DNA of 64,000 nucleotides. Origin: an uncultured Bacteroidales bacterium (GTDB lineage Bacteria > Bacteroidota > Bacteroidia > Bacteroidales > WCHB1-69). The stretch is from positions 126,119-190,118 of the forward strand of contig CAJOFJ010000005.1 of NCBI GenBank assembly GCA_905233625.1. Direction: 5' to 3'. Below the pieces are notes generated by a model. It saw nothing but the letters and a program-made list of their open reading frames with translations, was not told the origin of the DNA and did not search any database. The stretch's first letter is position 1. Each line of letters opens with the position of its first letter. Positions 39,517 through 48,969 of this stretch are shown one piece after another. Both the position numbers and the translations under genes were made by a program.

Positions 39517-42500
39517 ATGAGTAAACCTGACTATCTATTCGAAACCAGCTGGGAGATTTGCAACAAAGTCGGCGGTATTTACACCGTCCTCTCCACCAAG
39601 GCGTTCACCGCTGTCAACCATTTCCAAAACAACTATATCTGCATCGGTCCAGACCTGTCGAAAGAAGACGAGAAACGGCAGGAGTTCATAGAAGACCCCA
39701 CCCTTTTCAAGAACTGGCGGGCCAATGCTTTGTCGGAAGGCCTTCGTATCCGCATTGGCCGGTGGAATGTCAGCGGACACCCCGTGGTCATACTGGTGGA
39801 CTTCACCCCTTATTTTGAGAAGAAAAATGATATTCTGACCCAATTTTGGCTCAGCCATAAACTGGATTCCATTTCCGGTCAGTGGGACTATATCGAGCCC
39901 GCCCTCTTCGGCTATGCTGCCGGCAGGGTTATCGAGAGTTTCTACCAGTTCTACTGCACCTCCATGGACAAAATCGTGGCACAGTTCCACGAATGGATGA
40001 CAGGCACTGGCATCCTGTACCTGAACCAGAAAGCCCCGCAGGTAGCCACCGTGTTCACTACCCACGCCACCGTGTTGGGCCGTTGCATCGCTGGCAACGG
40101 ACTACCCCTATATGGCAACATCAAGCAGTATCAGCCCCAAGATACCGCCAAACGTTTCGGCGTACAATCCAAGTTCTCGCTGGAATACCTGTCCGCACAG
40201 ACTGCCGACGCCTTTACAACCGTAAGTGACATCACCGATATTGAATGCGAGGCATTCCTGGGCAAGAAAGTCGATACGGTCACCATCAATGGTTTTGAAA
40301 ACAATTTTGTGCCGCAAGGCGAAGACTACCAGCGTTTGCGTACAGCAGCCCGCCAGAAACTGATCCAAGTGGCCACGGCTCTCACCCAGCAAAGCATCAG
40401 CGACGATGCCCTGCTGATCATCAACAGCGGTCGTTACGAATTCCACAACAAGGGTATCGACATGTTTATCAAGGGTTTGGCCAAGCTGAACCAAAACAAG
40501 GATCTGCAACGCGAGGTGGTGGCCTTCATCGCTGTGCCCGCAGGTACCAGCGGCAAACGCACCGACCTGATGCTGAAGATGAACCAGCCTGTCGGCGACA
40601 AGCCTGTCCTTGACGACTTCACCACACATCCCCTCTACGACAGCTACAACGACCCCGTTGTCAAAAATTTAATTGCCAATAATTTACACAATGCCCCAGA
40701 CCAAAAGGTAAAAGTCATTTTCATCCCCGTTTACCTGAATGGTGAAGACGGCATCTTCGACCTGACCTATTACGAATTACTGCCGGGTATCGATCTATCA
40801 GTATTTCCATCTTATTATGAACCATGGGGTTACACCCCGTTGGAGAGTGTCGCTTTCGGCATTCCCACCATCACCACCACCAATGCCGGTTTCGGCCAAT
40901 GGGCAGTAGCCAACTTCCAAAACCAAAAAGCCGTGACCGTCATTACACGTACTGACAACAACGATGAGGAAGTGGCAGAAGGCATTGCCCAATCCATCTT
41001 ATACCATACAGTTTGCAGTGCGGAAGAGACCGTAAAGAACCGTGACAAAGCCACTGAAATCTCGCAACAGGCTTTATGGAAAAATCTGTATAACAACTAC
41101 TTGGACTGCTATACCATTGCCTTGTCAAAGAGTTTTAACCGTTCAGACCTGTATCGGAACAAGACTTCAAGAGTAGGCTTGTTGGTAGAGAAGTTCCAGA
41201 AACCGGAACCCGTATGGCACCGTATTTCCGTCAAATCAAAACTGCCGGAACCGCTGATGAAACTGGAGAAACTGTCCAAGAACCTCTGGTGGAGCTGGAA
41301 CTACGAAGCCCGCGAACTGTTTGAAGAAGTGGCAGGCAAGGAGCGTTGGCAGCAATACGAGGAGAACCCCGTTTATCTGCTGCAGGAATTACCTGCCAGC
41401 TGCATCGACAAACTGATGGAAGACACGCTGTTTCTGGAAAAAATGGACCATGTATATGCCCAGTTTGAGCAATATATGAACGAGCCGCGCACCCGCACAG
41501 AAGAGCAGGTGGCCTATTTCAGCATGGAATTCGGCATCAGCAACGAGCTGAAAATTTTCTCCGGCGGTTTAGGCATGCTGGCTGGCGACTACCTCAAAGA
41601 AGCCAGCGACTGCAACGTCAACATGGTAGGCATCGGTCTGCTGTACCGCTACGGCTATTTCACCCAGCAGATTTCCGCCATCGGCGACCAAATCAACCTC
41701 TATCCGCCGCAGAGCTTCTCCAAGTTGCCCATCCATCCGTACAAAGATGCCGAGGGCAAATGGATCACCATCAGTCTGGCTTTGCCGGGTCGCAACCTGT
41801 ACGCCCGTATCTGGCGAGTGGATGTAGGACGCATCCCCTTGTTCCTCCTGGACACCGACTTTAACGACAATACCGAGGAAGACCGCAGAACCACCAATAC
41901 CCTTTACGGCGGTGACATCGAAAATCGTCTCAAACAGGAAATCCTGCTGGGTATCGGAGGTATGAGGATGTTGGAGAAACTGGACATCCATCCCACCCTG
42001 TTCCATCTGAACGAAGGGCACGCCGCCTTCCTGAATCTGGAAAGACTGCGCTGGTTCATGCAGGAAAAACAACTTCCCTTCGGCCAGGCTATCGAGCTGG
42101 TACGCAGCTCATCCCTGTTCACCACGCACACCCCTGTGCCCGCCGGACACGACACCTTCAGCGAGGATTTGATGCGCCGCTATTTCTCCTATTACACCGA
42201 AAAATGCAACATGGAATGGGCCACCTTCATGAGCATGGGCCGCAAAAACATCGACGATATCTACAGCAAATTCTCGATGAGCATTCTGGCCTGCAAACTG
42301 TCGCAGGAAGTCAACGGCGTAAGTGCCATCCACGGCCGTGTCAGCCGCGAGATGTTCAGCTTCCTCTACGAGGGGCATCTGCCGGAAGAGCTCCATATCG
42401 GGCATGTCACCAATGGTGTGCATTACCCGTCATGGACCCACAAGAAATGGCAGCAATTCCATCAGGAAGTCTTTGGCGATAAATTCCTCCGCAATCAGTC

Positions 42501-43743
42501 CGACGACAGTTTCTGGAAAAAAATCTATGATGTGGAAGATGCCGACATCTGGGCCATCAAGGACCAATTGAGAGGCGAGCTGATTGACAATATCAAGACA
42601 CTGCTGGAGGTACAGATGCGCCGCCGCAACGAGTCACCCGACCTCATTGTCAACACCTTAAAGGCTATCCGCAAGGACGCGCTGACCATCGGTTTCGCCC
42701 GTCGTTTCGCCACATACAAACGCGCGCACCTGCTCTTCACCAACGAGGAGAAGCTGAAGCGTTTGCTCAACAACCCCGATCAGCCCGTGCAATTCGTCTT
42801 CGCCGGCAAGGCACACCCACACGACAAGGCTGGACAGGACCTCATCAAACGTATCCTGGAATTCTCACGCAAGCCCGATTTCATCGGAAAAATCATCATA
42901 TTGGAGAATTATGACATCATCCTGGCCAAGAAGCTGATTTCGGGCTGCGATGTATGGCTGAATACCCCGACCCGTCCCTTGGAGGCATCGGGAACCAGCG
43001 GCGAGAAGGCCGTGATGAACGGTGTGCTCAACTTCAGCGTACTTGACGGCTGGTGGGCAGAAGGCTACCATGAAGGAGCTGGCTGGGCCATCAACGAACA
43101 GATTACCTATACCGACAACCGCCTGCAGGACGAGTTGGATGCCGCCACTATCTACGCCATGATTGAAGAGCAAATCGCCCCCTGCTTCTACAACCGTGAT
43201 GAAAAGAATATTCCGCATGAATGGACCAAGATGATGAAGAACTGCTTCTACAAAACCTCGCCTCATTTCACCATGAAGCGCCAGCTGGACGACTATTATG
43301 AGAAGTTCTATCACAAATTGGAGAAACAGCATAAATTATTGTCAGAAAACAATTTAGAGAACACTTTCAATCTCGTTCGCTGGAAAGAGAAAGTCCTCAC
43401 CGCATGGGATAGTGTGGAAGTCGTTGAACTCACCCAATCTGAGCCGACAGAAATCACTTTCACCTTGGGAGACCAGATTACCACCACCGTACTGCTCAAA
43501 TTAGGAGCCCTGCGCGTGGAGGATCTCAAAGTGGAATTGGTATTTACCAAAATTGACAATGGCAAGCGAGTATTCTACCGGAAAATACCTTTCACCCTGG
43601 TGGACACTCAAAACGACCTGGCACGCTTCAGCTGTACCGTCCAACCCAAGTATGCCGGCATGACGGACTATTCCGTCCGTATCATCCCCGCCAACCCCAT
43701 GTTGCCGCATGATATGGATTTCAACCTTGTAAAATGGCTATAA
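39517..43743 (+). CDS. Glycogen synthase / alpha-glucan phosphorylase fusion
   Basis: Bifunctional cytoplasmic protein of 1408 residues. Residues 1-560 are a GT3-like glycogen synthase (YLFETSWEICNKVGGIYTVL, FPSYYEPWGYTPLESVAFG). A DUF3417 segment follows at about 570-680 (LPEPLMKLEKLSKNLWWSWN). Residues 680-1400 are a GT35 alpha-glucan phosphorylase (VAYFSMEFGISNELKIFSGG, LFHLNEGHAAFLNLERL) with the PLP-lysine block EASGTSGEKAVMNGVLN near 1156. One chain thus holds an elongating and a degrading enzyme for the same polymer, an arrangement known in Bacteroidetes. No other glycogen gene is nearby. Strong upstream promoter. Confidence 0.9.
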   Translation: MSKPDYLFETSWEICNKVGGIYTVLSTKAFTAVNHFQNNYICIGPDLSKEDEKRQEFIEDPTLFKNWRANALSEGLRIRIGRWNVSGHPVVILVDFTPYFEKKNDILTQFWLSHKLDSISGQWDYIEPALFGYAAGRVIESFYQFYCTSMDKIVAQFHEWMTGTGILYLNQKAPQVATVFTTHATVLGRCIAGNGLPLYGNIKQYQPQDTAKRFGVQSKFSLEYLSAQTADAFTTVSDITDIECEAFLGKKVDTVTINGFENNFVPQGEDYQRLRTAARQKLIQVATALTQQSISDDALLIINSGRYEFHNKGIDMFIKGLAKLNQNKDLQREVVAFIAVPAGTSGKRTDLMLKMNQPVGDKPVLDDFTTHPLYDSYNDPVVKNLIANNLHNAPDQKVKVIFIPVYLNGEDGIFDLTYYELLPGIDLSVFPSYYEPWGYTPLESVAFGIPTITTTNAGFGQWAVANFQNQKAVTVITRTDNNDEEVAEGIAQSILYHTVCSAEETVKNRDKATEISQQALWKNLYNNYLDCYTIALSKSFNRSDLYRNKTSRVGLLVEKFQKPEPVWHRISVKSKLPEPLMKLEKLSKNLWWSWNYEARELFEEVAGKERWQQYEENPVYLLQELPASCIDKLMEDTLFLEKMDHVYAQFEQYMNEPRTRTEEQVAYFSMEFGISNELKIFSGGLGMLAGDYLKEASDCNVNMVGIGLLYRYGYFTQQISAIGDQINLYPPQSFSKLPIHPYKDAEGKWITISLALPGRNLYARIWRVDVGRIPLFLLDTDFNDNTEEDRRTTNTLYGGDIENRLKQEILLGIGGMRMLEKLDIHPTLFHLNEGHAAFLNLERLRWFMQEKQLPFGQAIELVRSSSLFTTHTPVPAGHDTFSEDLMRRYFSYYTEKCNMEWATFMSMGRKNIDDIYSKFSMSILACKLSQEVNGVSAIHGRVSREMFSFLYEGHLPEELHIGHVTNGVHYPSWTHKKWQQFHQEVFGDKFLRNQSDDSFWKKIYDVEDADIWAIKDQLRGELIDNIKTLLEVQMRRRNESPDLIVNTLKAIRKDALTIGFARRFATYKRAHLLFTNEEKLKRLLNNPDQPVQFVFAGKAHPHDKAGQDLIKRILEFSRKPDFIGKIIILENYDIILAKKLISGCDVWLNTPTRPLEASGTSGEKAVMNGVLNFSVLDGWWAEGYHEGAGWAINEQITYTDNRLQDELDAATIYAMIEEQIAPCFYNRDEKNIPHEWTKMMKNCFYKTSPHFTMKRQLDDYYEKFYHKLEKQHKLLSENNLENTFNLVRWKEKVLTAWDSVEVVELTQSEPTEITFTLGDQITTTVLLKLGALRVEDLKVELVFTKIDNGKRVFYRKIPFTLVDTQNDLARFSCTVQPKYAGMTDYSVRIIPANPMLPHDMDFNLVKWL

Positions 43744-43794
43744 TATTGTGGCTATAAATCAGTTATAACGCCCAATAATGTTAGCGATAATGAT

Positions 43795-44415
43795 ATGCCT
43801 ATAATGTTATTAGACACGCTGAAAGACTATAAGGTTTATCTCTGCTCCAAATCACCCCGCCGGCAGGAGCTGCTTGCTGGCATGGGTATTGACTTTGAGT
43901 ACCTGCCCACCAATGTCGAGGAGAAGCATCCCGACACGGACAATCCCGTGGAGGTGGCTGAGTACCTGTCGAAGCTCAAGTTGTCGCCTATCTGTCTGGA
44001 GAAATATCCGAAGAACACCATCTTCATTGCCTGCGACACCATTGTGGTATTAGGGAATGAAATTCTGGAGAAGCCCAAAGACGAGGCTGAGGCGGTGAAG
44101 ATGCTGCGGGAACTTTCGGGCAAAAGCCATACTGTCATCAGCGGGCTCACGGTAGCCACTCCGGAGCGCAGCCTCACCTCGCATCGCAAAAGTGCAGTGA
44201 GGTTCGGCCAGCTCAGCGACGAGGAGATTGACTATTATGTGCGGCAGTACCAGCCATTGGACAAGGCCGGGGCCTACGGTGTGCAGGAATGGATCGGCTA
44301 CATTGGCATCGAAGCCCTCGAAGGCTCGTTTTACAATGTCATGGGGCTACCCACCAAATTGTTGTGGGAGATGCTGGGGGAAATCACACGATATACTGGA
44401 AATTCGGCGAACTAG
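43795..44415 (+). CDS. maf: Maf family nucleotide pyrophosphatase
   Basis: Nucleoside triphosphate pyrophosphatase of the Maf family (house-cleaning of non-canonical or dTTP/UTP nucleotides). LCSKSPRRQELLAGMGIDF is the family opening. FIACDTIVVLGNEILEKP carries the catalytic Asp, SGKSHTVISGL is the next block, and KAGAYGVQEWIGYIGIEALEGSFYNVMGLP is the conserved C-terminal part. 206 residues, normal. ATG 43795 or the in-frame ATG 43804 may be the start. It lies 51 bp after the glycogen gene. Confidence 0.92.
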   Translation: MPIMLLDTLKDYKVYLCSKSPRRQELLAGMGIDFEYLPTNVEEKHPDTDNPVEVAEYLSKLKLSPICLEKYPKNTIFIACDTIVVLGNEILEKPKDEAEAVKMLRELSGKSHTVISGLTVATPERSLTSHRKSAVRFGQLSDEEIDYYVRQYQPLDKAGAYGVQEWIGYIGIEALEGSFYNVMGLPTKLLWEMLGEITRYTGNSAN

Positions 44416-44463
44416 GGGCGCGTACCTACGGTACGCCATGATATCTTTCCCGTACATCACGAT
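44412..44463. repeat. REP-like hairpin left of the transposase unit
   Basis: GCGTACC-tac-GGTACGC immediately after the maf stop. It is the same hairpin family as at 44644 and 20791. Confidence 0.55.
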
Positions 44464-45367
44464 GCTATGCGGGGATTGTGGCTACGCCACAATCTAATTT
44501 ATTATTCGATGCAGAAAGTGCGTATGCGGGGGTTGTGGCTATGCCACAAATTTGTTCTTCCGGCCATATCGCAATTGCTGCAATACATTATGCGGCAAAG
44601 CCGCAACCCAAACATAGATAACGATGGTTCTCGGAATATTACGGCGTGCCGTAGGTACGCGACCATTATTCAATCGGATAGAAAATATATTTTTCGTCAA
44701 ATTCAACCCCTTCACGAACCAACAATTGTTTATATTCATCAACAAATTTTTTATTGGCATGATGTTTTTCCTGATTTCTGATATAATTTGCAATAACATC
44801 AATATCTTTGGGACCACAGGAAAATGCACCATATCCCGACTGCCAGCCAAATCTGCGCACGGATAATTTGTTTTCATTAATCCACCGTGAACTATCCCCT
44901 TTGACTAAACGCATTAAATCCGATAATGGTATTGTTGTGTTGTGCATGCTAAGCAAAATATGCAAATGATCCGGTATTCCACCTATAGCTATCACATTAT
45001 TTCCCTTATTAGAAATTATCGTGGAAATGTAAGAATATAATTTATCCTTCCATAGGTTAGATATTAATGAATCTCTGTTTTTTACAGTAAATACTGTATG
45101 AATGTAAATGCGAGCAAAGGTGTTGGGTGTTGTTTTTTTCTCATTCATAGCTTATATTTTTTATTAATATTAAATTTATAACGATATATTATACAAATTA
45201 TTATTTAATAAACAAAAAAATCACAATATTACTGGGATTGTCCCTCTGGGACAAATTTGGCTGGTGCGATATATCACGCTATGCGGGGATTGTGGCTACG
45301 CCACAATCTAATTTATTATTCGATGCAGAAAGTGCGTATGCGAGGGTTGTGGCTACGCCACAGATTT
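44464..45367. mobile_element. RAYT transposase gene between 90-bp direct repeats of paired REPs
   Basis: A nearly identical 90-bp segment occurs at 44464-44553 and 45278-45367. Each copy has two hairpins of the GATTGTGGC-tac-GCCACAATC type, preceded by TATGCGGGG and separated by CTAATTTATTATTCGATGCAG. The transposase gene (minus strand) lies between them. This matches the REPtron or BIME arrangement known for RAYT genes, though here the flanks are long near-perfect repeats. Confidence 0.75.
44666..45148 (-). CDS. REP-associated tyrosine transposase (RAYT, Y1 family)
   Basis: Single-strand DNA transposase of the IS200/REP-associated Y1 family, 160 residues. The HUH metal motif is GGIPDHLHILLSM near residue 62, and the catalytic tyrosine is probably in DVIANYIRNQEKHH near residue 126. 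RFGWQSGYGAFSCGPKD lies between, as in IS200 TnpA. RYAT-type proteins recognise and process REP hairpins. The gene is intact, from ATG 45148 to the stop at 44666, and is flanked by its presumed REP substrates. It could instead be a minimal IS200 copy, but the repeats argue for RAYT. Confidence 0.85.
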   Translation of the reverse strand: MNEKKTTPNTFARIYIHTVFTVKNRDSLISNLWKDKLYSYISTIISNKGNNVIAIGGIPDHLHILLSMHNTTIPLSDLMRLVKGDSSRWINENKLSVRRFGWQSGYGAFSCGPKDIDVIANYIRNQEKHHANKKFVDEYKQLLVREGVEFDEKYIFYPIE

Positions 45368-45390
45368 ATTCGGCATTCAATGAGGAAGGA

Positions 45391-45440
45391 GTGGTATGCG
45401 GAGGGGGTGGTATACGGAGGATGTGGCTATGCCACATTAA
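45391..45440. repeat. Additional degenerate REP copies
   Basis: TATGCGGAGGGGGTGG, then TACGGAGGATGTGGC-tat-GCCACAT: two more, diverged copies of the REP unit next to the right flank. Confidence 0.6.
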
Positions 45441-45449
45441 TATTTTCCG

Positions 45450-45457
45450 TATTTTTG
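45450..45457 (+). promoter_or_regulatory. -7 box (TATTTTTG) for the radical SAM gene
   Basis: TAnnTTTG about 100 bp upstream of the ATG at 45556. Confidence 0.55.
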
Positions 45458-45485
45458 CAGGCAGATAACGCTGTTGATTTGGAGA

Positions 45486-45535
45486 TGTTTCAAGGAACAT
45501 ATTTGGAGGCGTTTCAGGAAACGTCTCTACAACAT
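45486..45535. repeat. Small palindromes in the radical SAM leader
   Basis: TGTTTC-aa-GGAACA and CGTTTC-ag-GAAACG lie in the leader between the -7 box and the start codon, separated by ATATTTGGAGG. They may be REP-like DNA or leader hairpins. Confidence 0.45.
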
Positions 45536-45555
45536 CGAACATTTGTCAGAAAAAA

Positions 45556-46497
45556 ATGTCAGACCGCTACTATTCATACAAACAATTCTTACTGGAGCAT
45601 TTCGGGGAACCGGTGCTGAAGTTGCCCGTGGATGCGGGGTTCAGCTGTCCCAACCGTGACGGCACCGTGGGGACGGGGGGCTGCAGCTACTGCCTCAACG
45701 AGGCCTTTGCGCCACGCTACTGTTCCTCCGGAAAAGACATTCTGCGGCAAATCGACGAAGGCATCGAATTTCACCGTCAACGAGGCCGTGAGAGCAATAT
45801 CTACTTGGCTTATTTCCAATCCTTCTCCAACACCCACGCACCCCTTGACAAACTGCGGGAGCGCTATGAGACTGCCCTATCGCATCCGAAGGTAAAAGGA
45901 CTGGTTATCGGAACCCGTCCCGACTGCGTTGATGAGGAAAAACTGGACTACCTGAAAAGCCTGAGCCAAAAGCATTTTATCAGTGTGGAATATGGTATCG
46001 AAAGCTGTTATGACCGCACTTTGCAACGCATCAACCGAGGACATGATTTCGCCACCGCACAACAGGCAGTAGAGCAAACCGCCTCAAGAGGCATCCATAC
46101 CGGCGGACATTTCATTATCGGACTGCCCGGAGAAACGACAGCAGACTGGTTGTCAAGTATTCAGACTATCAACCAGATGCCTCTCAACAGCCTCAAATTC
46201 CACCAATTGCAAATCATCAAAGGCACCGCGATGGAAAAGGAATTCGAAGAGCATCCCGAAGATTTCCAGCATCTGGACATGGATACCTATATTGAGCTGA
46301 TGGTGGAGATGATAAAACGGATGCGACCGGACATCAGCATCGAACGCTTTGCGGCAGAGGTACCTCCCCGATACCTAAGAAGCAATCCCTGGCAACTGCA
46401 ACGCTATGACGTGATTCTGCAAAAAATACGCCAACGATTAATGGAGAAGGACTGTTGGCAAGGAATGAGCCTAAACATACCGGAACCGACCTTATAG
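45556..46497 (+). CDS. YhcC-type radical SAM protein (TIGR01212 family)
   Basis: Cytoplasmic radical SAM enzyme. The cluster motif of this family is spaced unusually: FSCPNRDGTVGTGGCSYCLNE near residue 30. Next come YLAYFQSFSNTHAPL, IGTRPDCVDEEKLDYL and VEYGIESCYDRTLQRINRGH, then the GGHFIIGLPGET strand, all standard for YhcC. 313 residues, normal. The reaction and substrate are not established for the family. No functional partner is adjacent. Confidence 0.9.
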   Translation: MSDRYYSYKQFLLEHFGEPVLKLPVDAGFSCPNRDGTVGTGGCSYCLNEAFAPRYCSSGKDILRQIDEGIEFHRQRGRESNIYLAYFQSFSNTHAPLDKLRERYETALSHPKVKGLVIGTRPDCVDEEKLDYLKSLSQKHFISVEYGIESCYDRTLQRINRGHDFATAQQAVEQTASRGIHTGGHFIIGLPGETTADWLSSIQTINQMPLNSLKFHQLQIIKGTAMEKEFEEHPEDFQHLDMDTYIELMVEMIKRMRPDISIERFAAEVPPRYLRSNPWQLQRYDVILQKIRQRLMEKDCWQGMSLNIPEPTL

Positions 46498-46579
46498 GGC
46501 CACAAAAAAATGTTTTGATTTACACTTCAAGCTGTTAACAAAAAGACATTTCCGTTGCCATACTATCAATAATTATACT

Positions 46580-46587
46580 TATTTTTG
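46580..46587 (+). promoter_or_regulatory. -7 box (TATTTTTG) for the PBP1A gene
   Basis: TAnnTTTG 27 bp upstream of ATG 46615. The ORF-track start at 46585 lies inside the box and is therefore rejected. Confidence 0.7.
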
Positions 46588-46614
46588 CTGATTAAATATA
46601 ATATTGCGGTAATT

Positions 46615-48915
46615 ATGTATAGTAGCGGCAAATCAGAAAAACCAAAGAAAGAAAAAAAGGCGAAAGGCACTTATAGCAAGTGGATCAAGCCATTTTGGAT
46701 TCTCTATATTTCGGGACTACTTGTCGTAGTGCTTCTTTTCACATTTATTTCCATAGGCTGGCTCGGCTTCATGCCTTCCTTGGCGGAACTGGAGAATCCT
46801 GAGACCAACCAAGCCACAGAAGTCTATTCCTGTGACGGTGTGTTGCTGGGAAAATATTATTTTGAGAACCGCTCGAACTGCAAATTCGAAGAGATTTCCC
46901 CAGCACTGGTCAATGCCTTGATTGCCACCGAGGATGCCCGTTTTTACAAGCATTCCGGTATTGACCTCCGGGCATTATTCCGTGTAGGTTTCGGTGTATT
47001 AACCCACAACAACAAGGGCGGCGGCAGTACCATTACCCAGCAGTTAGCCAAAAACCTGTTTCCGCGCGACCCGCATGCCAGCAAAGCAAAATTAGTGCTG
47101 ACCAAGTTCAAGGAATGGGTAGTGGCCGTCAAGCTGGAACACGAATTCTCGAAAAACGAGATCATGGCCTTGTATTTCAACACTGTGGATTTCGGCAACA
47201 ACTCCATGGGCATCAAATCGGCAGCCAAAACCTATTTCAACAAGACACCTATAGAGCTGAACACGGAAGAAGCTGCTTTGCTGGTGGGCATGCTCAAGGC
47301 TCCGACCAAATACAGTCCCACCCGCAACCCCAATGCTTCGACAGAACGCCGCAACACGGTACTTGCGCAGATGAACAAGTACAAATACCTCACTGATACA
47401 GAATGTGATTCATTGCAACAGCTTCCCATTGACATGTCCAATTTCTCGGTGCAGGATCATACTGCCGGCAGTGCCACCTATTTCCGCGAGTACCTGCGAC
47501 TGTACATGAATGAATGGTGCAAGAACAACCCCAAACCTGATGGCTCTCACTACGACATATACAGTGATGGTCTCCGCATCTACACCACCATTGACTCCAG
47601 AATGCAGAAACATGCAGAAGACGCTGTTTATGAACACGTTTGCCAATATTTGCAACCCATGTTCTTCGATCACTGGCGCGGCAAGGAGAATGCCCCCTTC
47701 GCCAATCTGAGCAAAGAAGAGACCGACCGTATTCTCACCTCCGCCATGCGTCGTTCCGAACGTTACCAGCGTATGAAAGACGCCGGCGCATCCGAAGAAG
47801 AGATCAGAAAGGCTTTCAACACCAAAGTGCAAATGAAGGTTTTCTCATGGAACGGCATGAAAGACACCGTGATGACCCCGATGGACTCCATCCGCTATAT
47901 CAAGTCTTTCCTGCACTGCGGCTTAATGGCGGTGGATGTGAACAGCGGCCATGTGAAAGCATACGTTGGCGGCACCAACTACAAATACTTCCAATACGAC
48001 CATGTGAAACTATCGCGCCGCCAGGTGGGTTCAACCTTCAAGCCATACGTATACACTGTGGCTATGTCTACCGGTGACTACTCACCCTGTACCATGGTGC
48101 CCAATATTCCTGTCACCATTCACCTGCCCGACGGGCGTACTTGGACACCACACAACTCGGGCCACTACAAAGAAGGCCAGATGATGCCCTTGCGCGAGGC
48201 CCTGGCTCAATCGCTGAACCAGGTATCCGCATACATTATGAAGCAATACGGTCCCAACGCCGTTATCGAGCTGGTGCGACGAATGGGTATGACTTCCGAT
48301 ATTCCGGCAGTGCCCGCCATCTGTCTGGGCGCTTGCGAACTTTCTTTGTATGAACAAGTTGGAGCCATCAACTGTTTCCCCAACCAAGGCGTTTATGTGG
48401 AACCGACTTTCATCACCAAGATATGTGACAAGGAAGGTAATGTTATCTTCACCTACGTGCCCAAGACCAACGAGGCCATTGACCAGGTAACTGCTTTCAA
48501 GACCGTGCGACTGATGCAGGGTGTGGTGGACTTCGGTACAGGCCGTCGTTTGCGCAGACAGTACCAACTGTCCTTCCCCTTGGGAGGCAAAACCGGTACT
48601 ACCGACAACCAGTCCGACGGTTGGTTTGTGGGCTACACGCCTGTGCTGACCTGCGGTATCTGGGTAGGTTGCGAGGACCGTGCCGCGCACTTCCGTTCCA
48701 CCGCTTTGGGACAAGGAGCTCGCACCGCGCTGCCTGTTTTCGGCCTCTTCATGCAGAAATGTTACAACGATCCCGAGTTGCCTTACAAGAAAATCATGGA
48801 GACCCAAGGCAACGGCTATAGCTTTACGGTACCGGCAGCCTTCAGAGGTGACCCTAACACTGGTTGTGAGGATGCCGCCGTCCAAGAGAAACGCAAGCAG
48901 ATCAGTTTTGACTAA
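46615..48915 (+). CDS. Penicillin-binding protein 1A (bifunctional class A PBP)
   Basis: Inner-membrane peptidoglycan polymerase and crosslinker, 766 residues from ATG 46615. A Lys-rich cytoplasmic start is followed by a transmembrane segment (WILYISGLLVVVLLFTFISIG) and the GT51 transglycosylase domain with ATEDARFYKHSGID (catalytic Glu near 103) and GGSTITQQLAKNLF near 136. The transpeptidase domain has the serine motif GSTFKPY near 471, SLNQVSAY, and KTGTTDNQSDGWFVG near 658. All catalytic motifs are present. The M50-like gene follows at 54 bp. Confidence 0.95.
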   Translation: MYSSGKSEKPKKEKKAKGTYSKWIKPFWILYISGLLVVVLLFTFISIGWLGFMPSLAELENPETNQATEVYSCDGVLLGKYYFENRSNCKFEEISPALVNALIATEDARFYKHSGIDLRALFRVGFGVLTHNNKGGGSTITQQLAKNLFPRDPHASKAKLVLTKFKEWVVAVKLEHEFSKNEIMALYFNTVDFGNNSMGIKSAAKTYFNKTPIELNTEEAALLVGMLKAPTKYSPTRNPNASTERRNTVLAQMNKYKYLTDTECDSLQQLPIDMSNFSVQDHTAGSATYFREYLRLYMNEWCKNNPKPDGSHYDIYSDGLRIYTTIDSRMQKHAEDAVYEHVCQYLQPMFFDHWRGKENAPFANLSKEETDRILTSAMRRSERYQRMKDAGASEEEIRKAFNTKVQMKVFSWNGMKDTVMTPMDSIRYIKSFLHCGLMAVDVNSGHVKAYVGGTNYKYFQYDHVKLSRRQVGSTFKPYVYTVAMSTGDYSPCTMVPNIPVTIHLPDGRTWTPHNSGHYKEGQMMPLREALAQSLNQVSAYIMKQYGPNAVIELVRRMGMTSDIPAVPAICLGACELSLYEQVGAINCFPNQGVYVEPTFITKICDKEGNVIFTYVPKTNEAIDQVTAFKTVRLMQGVVDFGTGRRLRRQYQLSFPLGGKTGTTDNQSDGWFVGYTPVLTCGIWVGCEDRAAHFRSTALGQGARTALPVFGLFMQKCYNDPELPYKKIMETQGNGYSFTVPAAFRGDPNTGCEDAAVQEKRKQISFD

Positions 48916-48969
48916 AGCTGACAGCAGTCCATTTTTCTCAAAACAAAAGGTACTCCTAACATAGAACGA

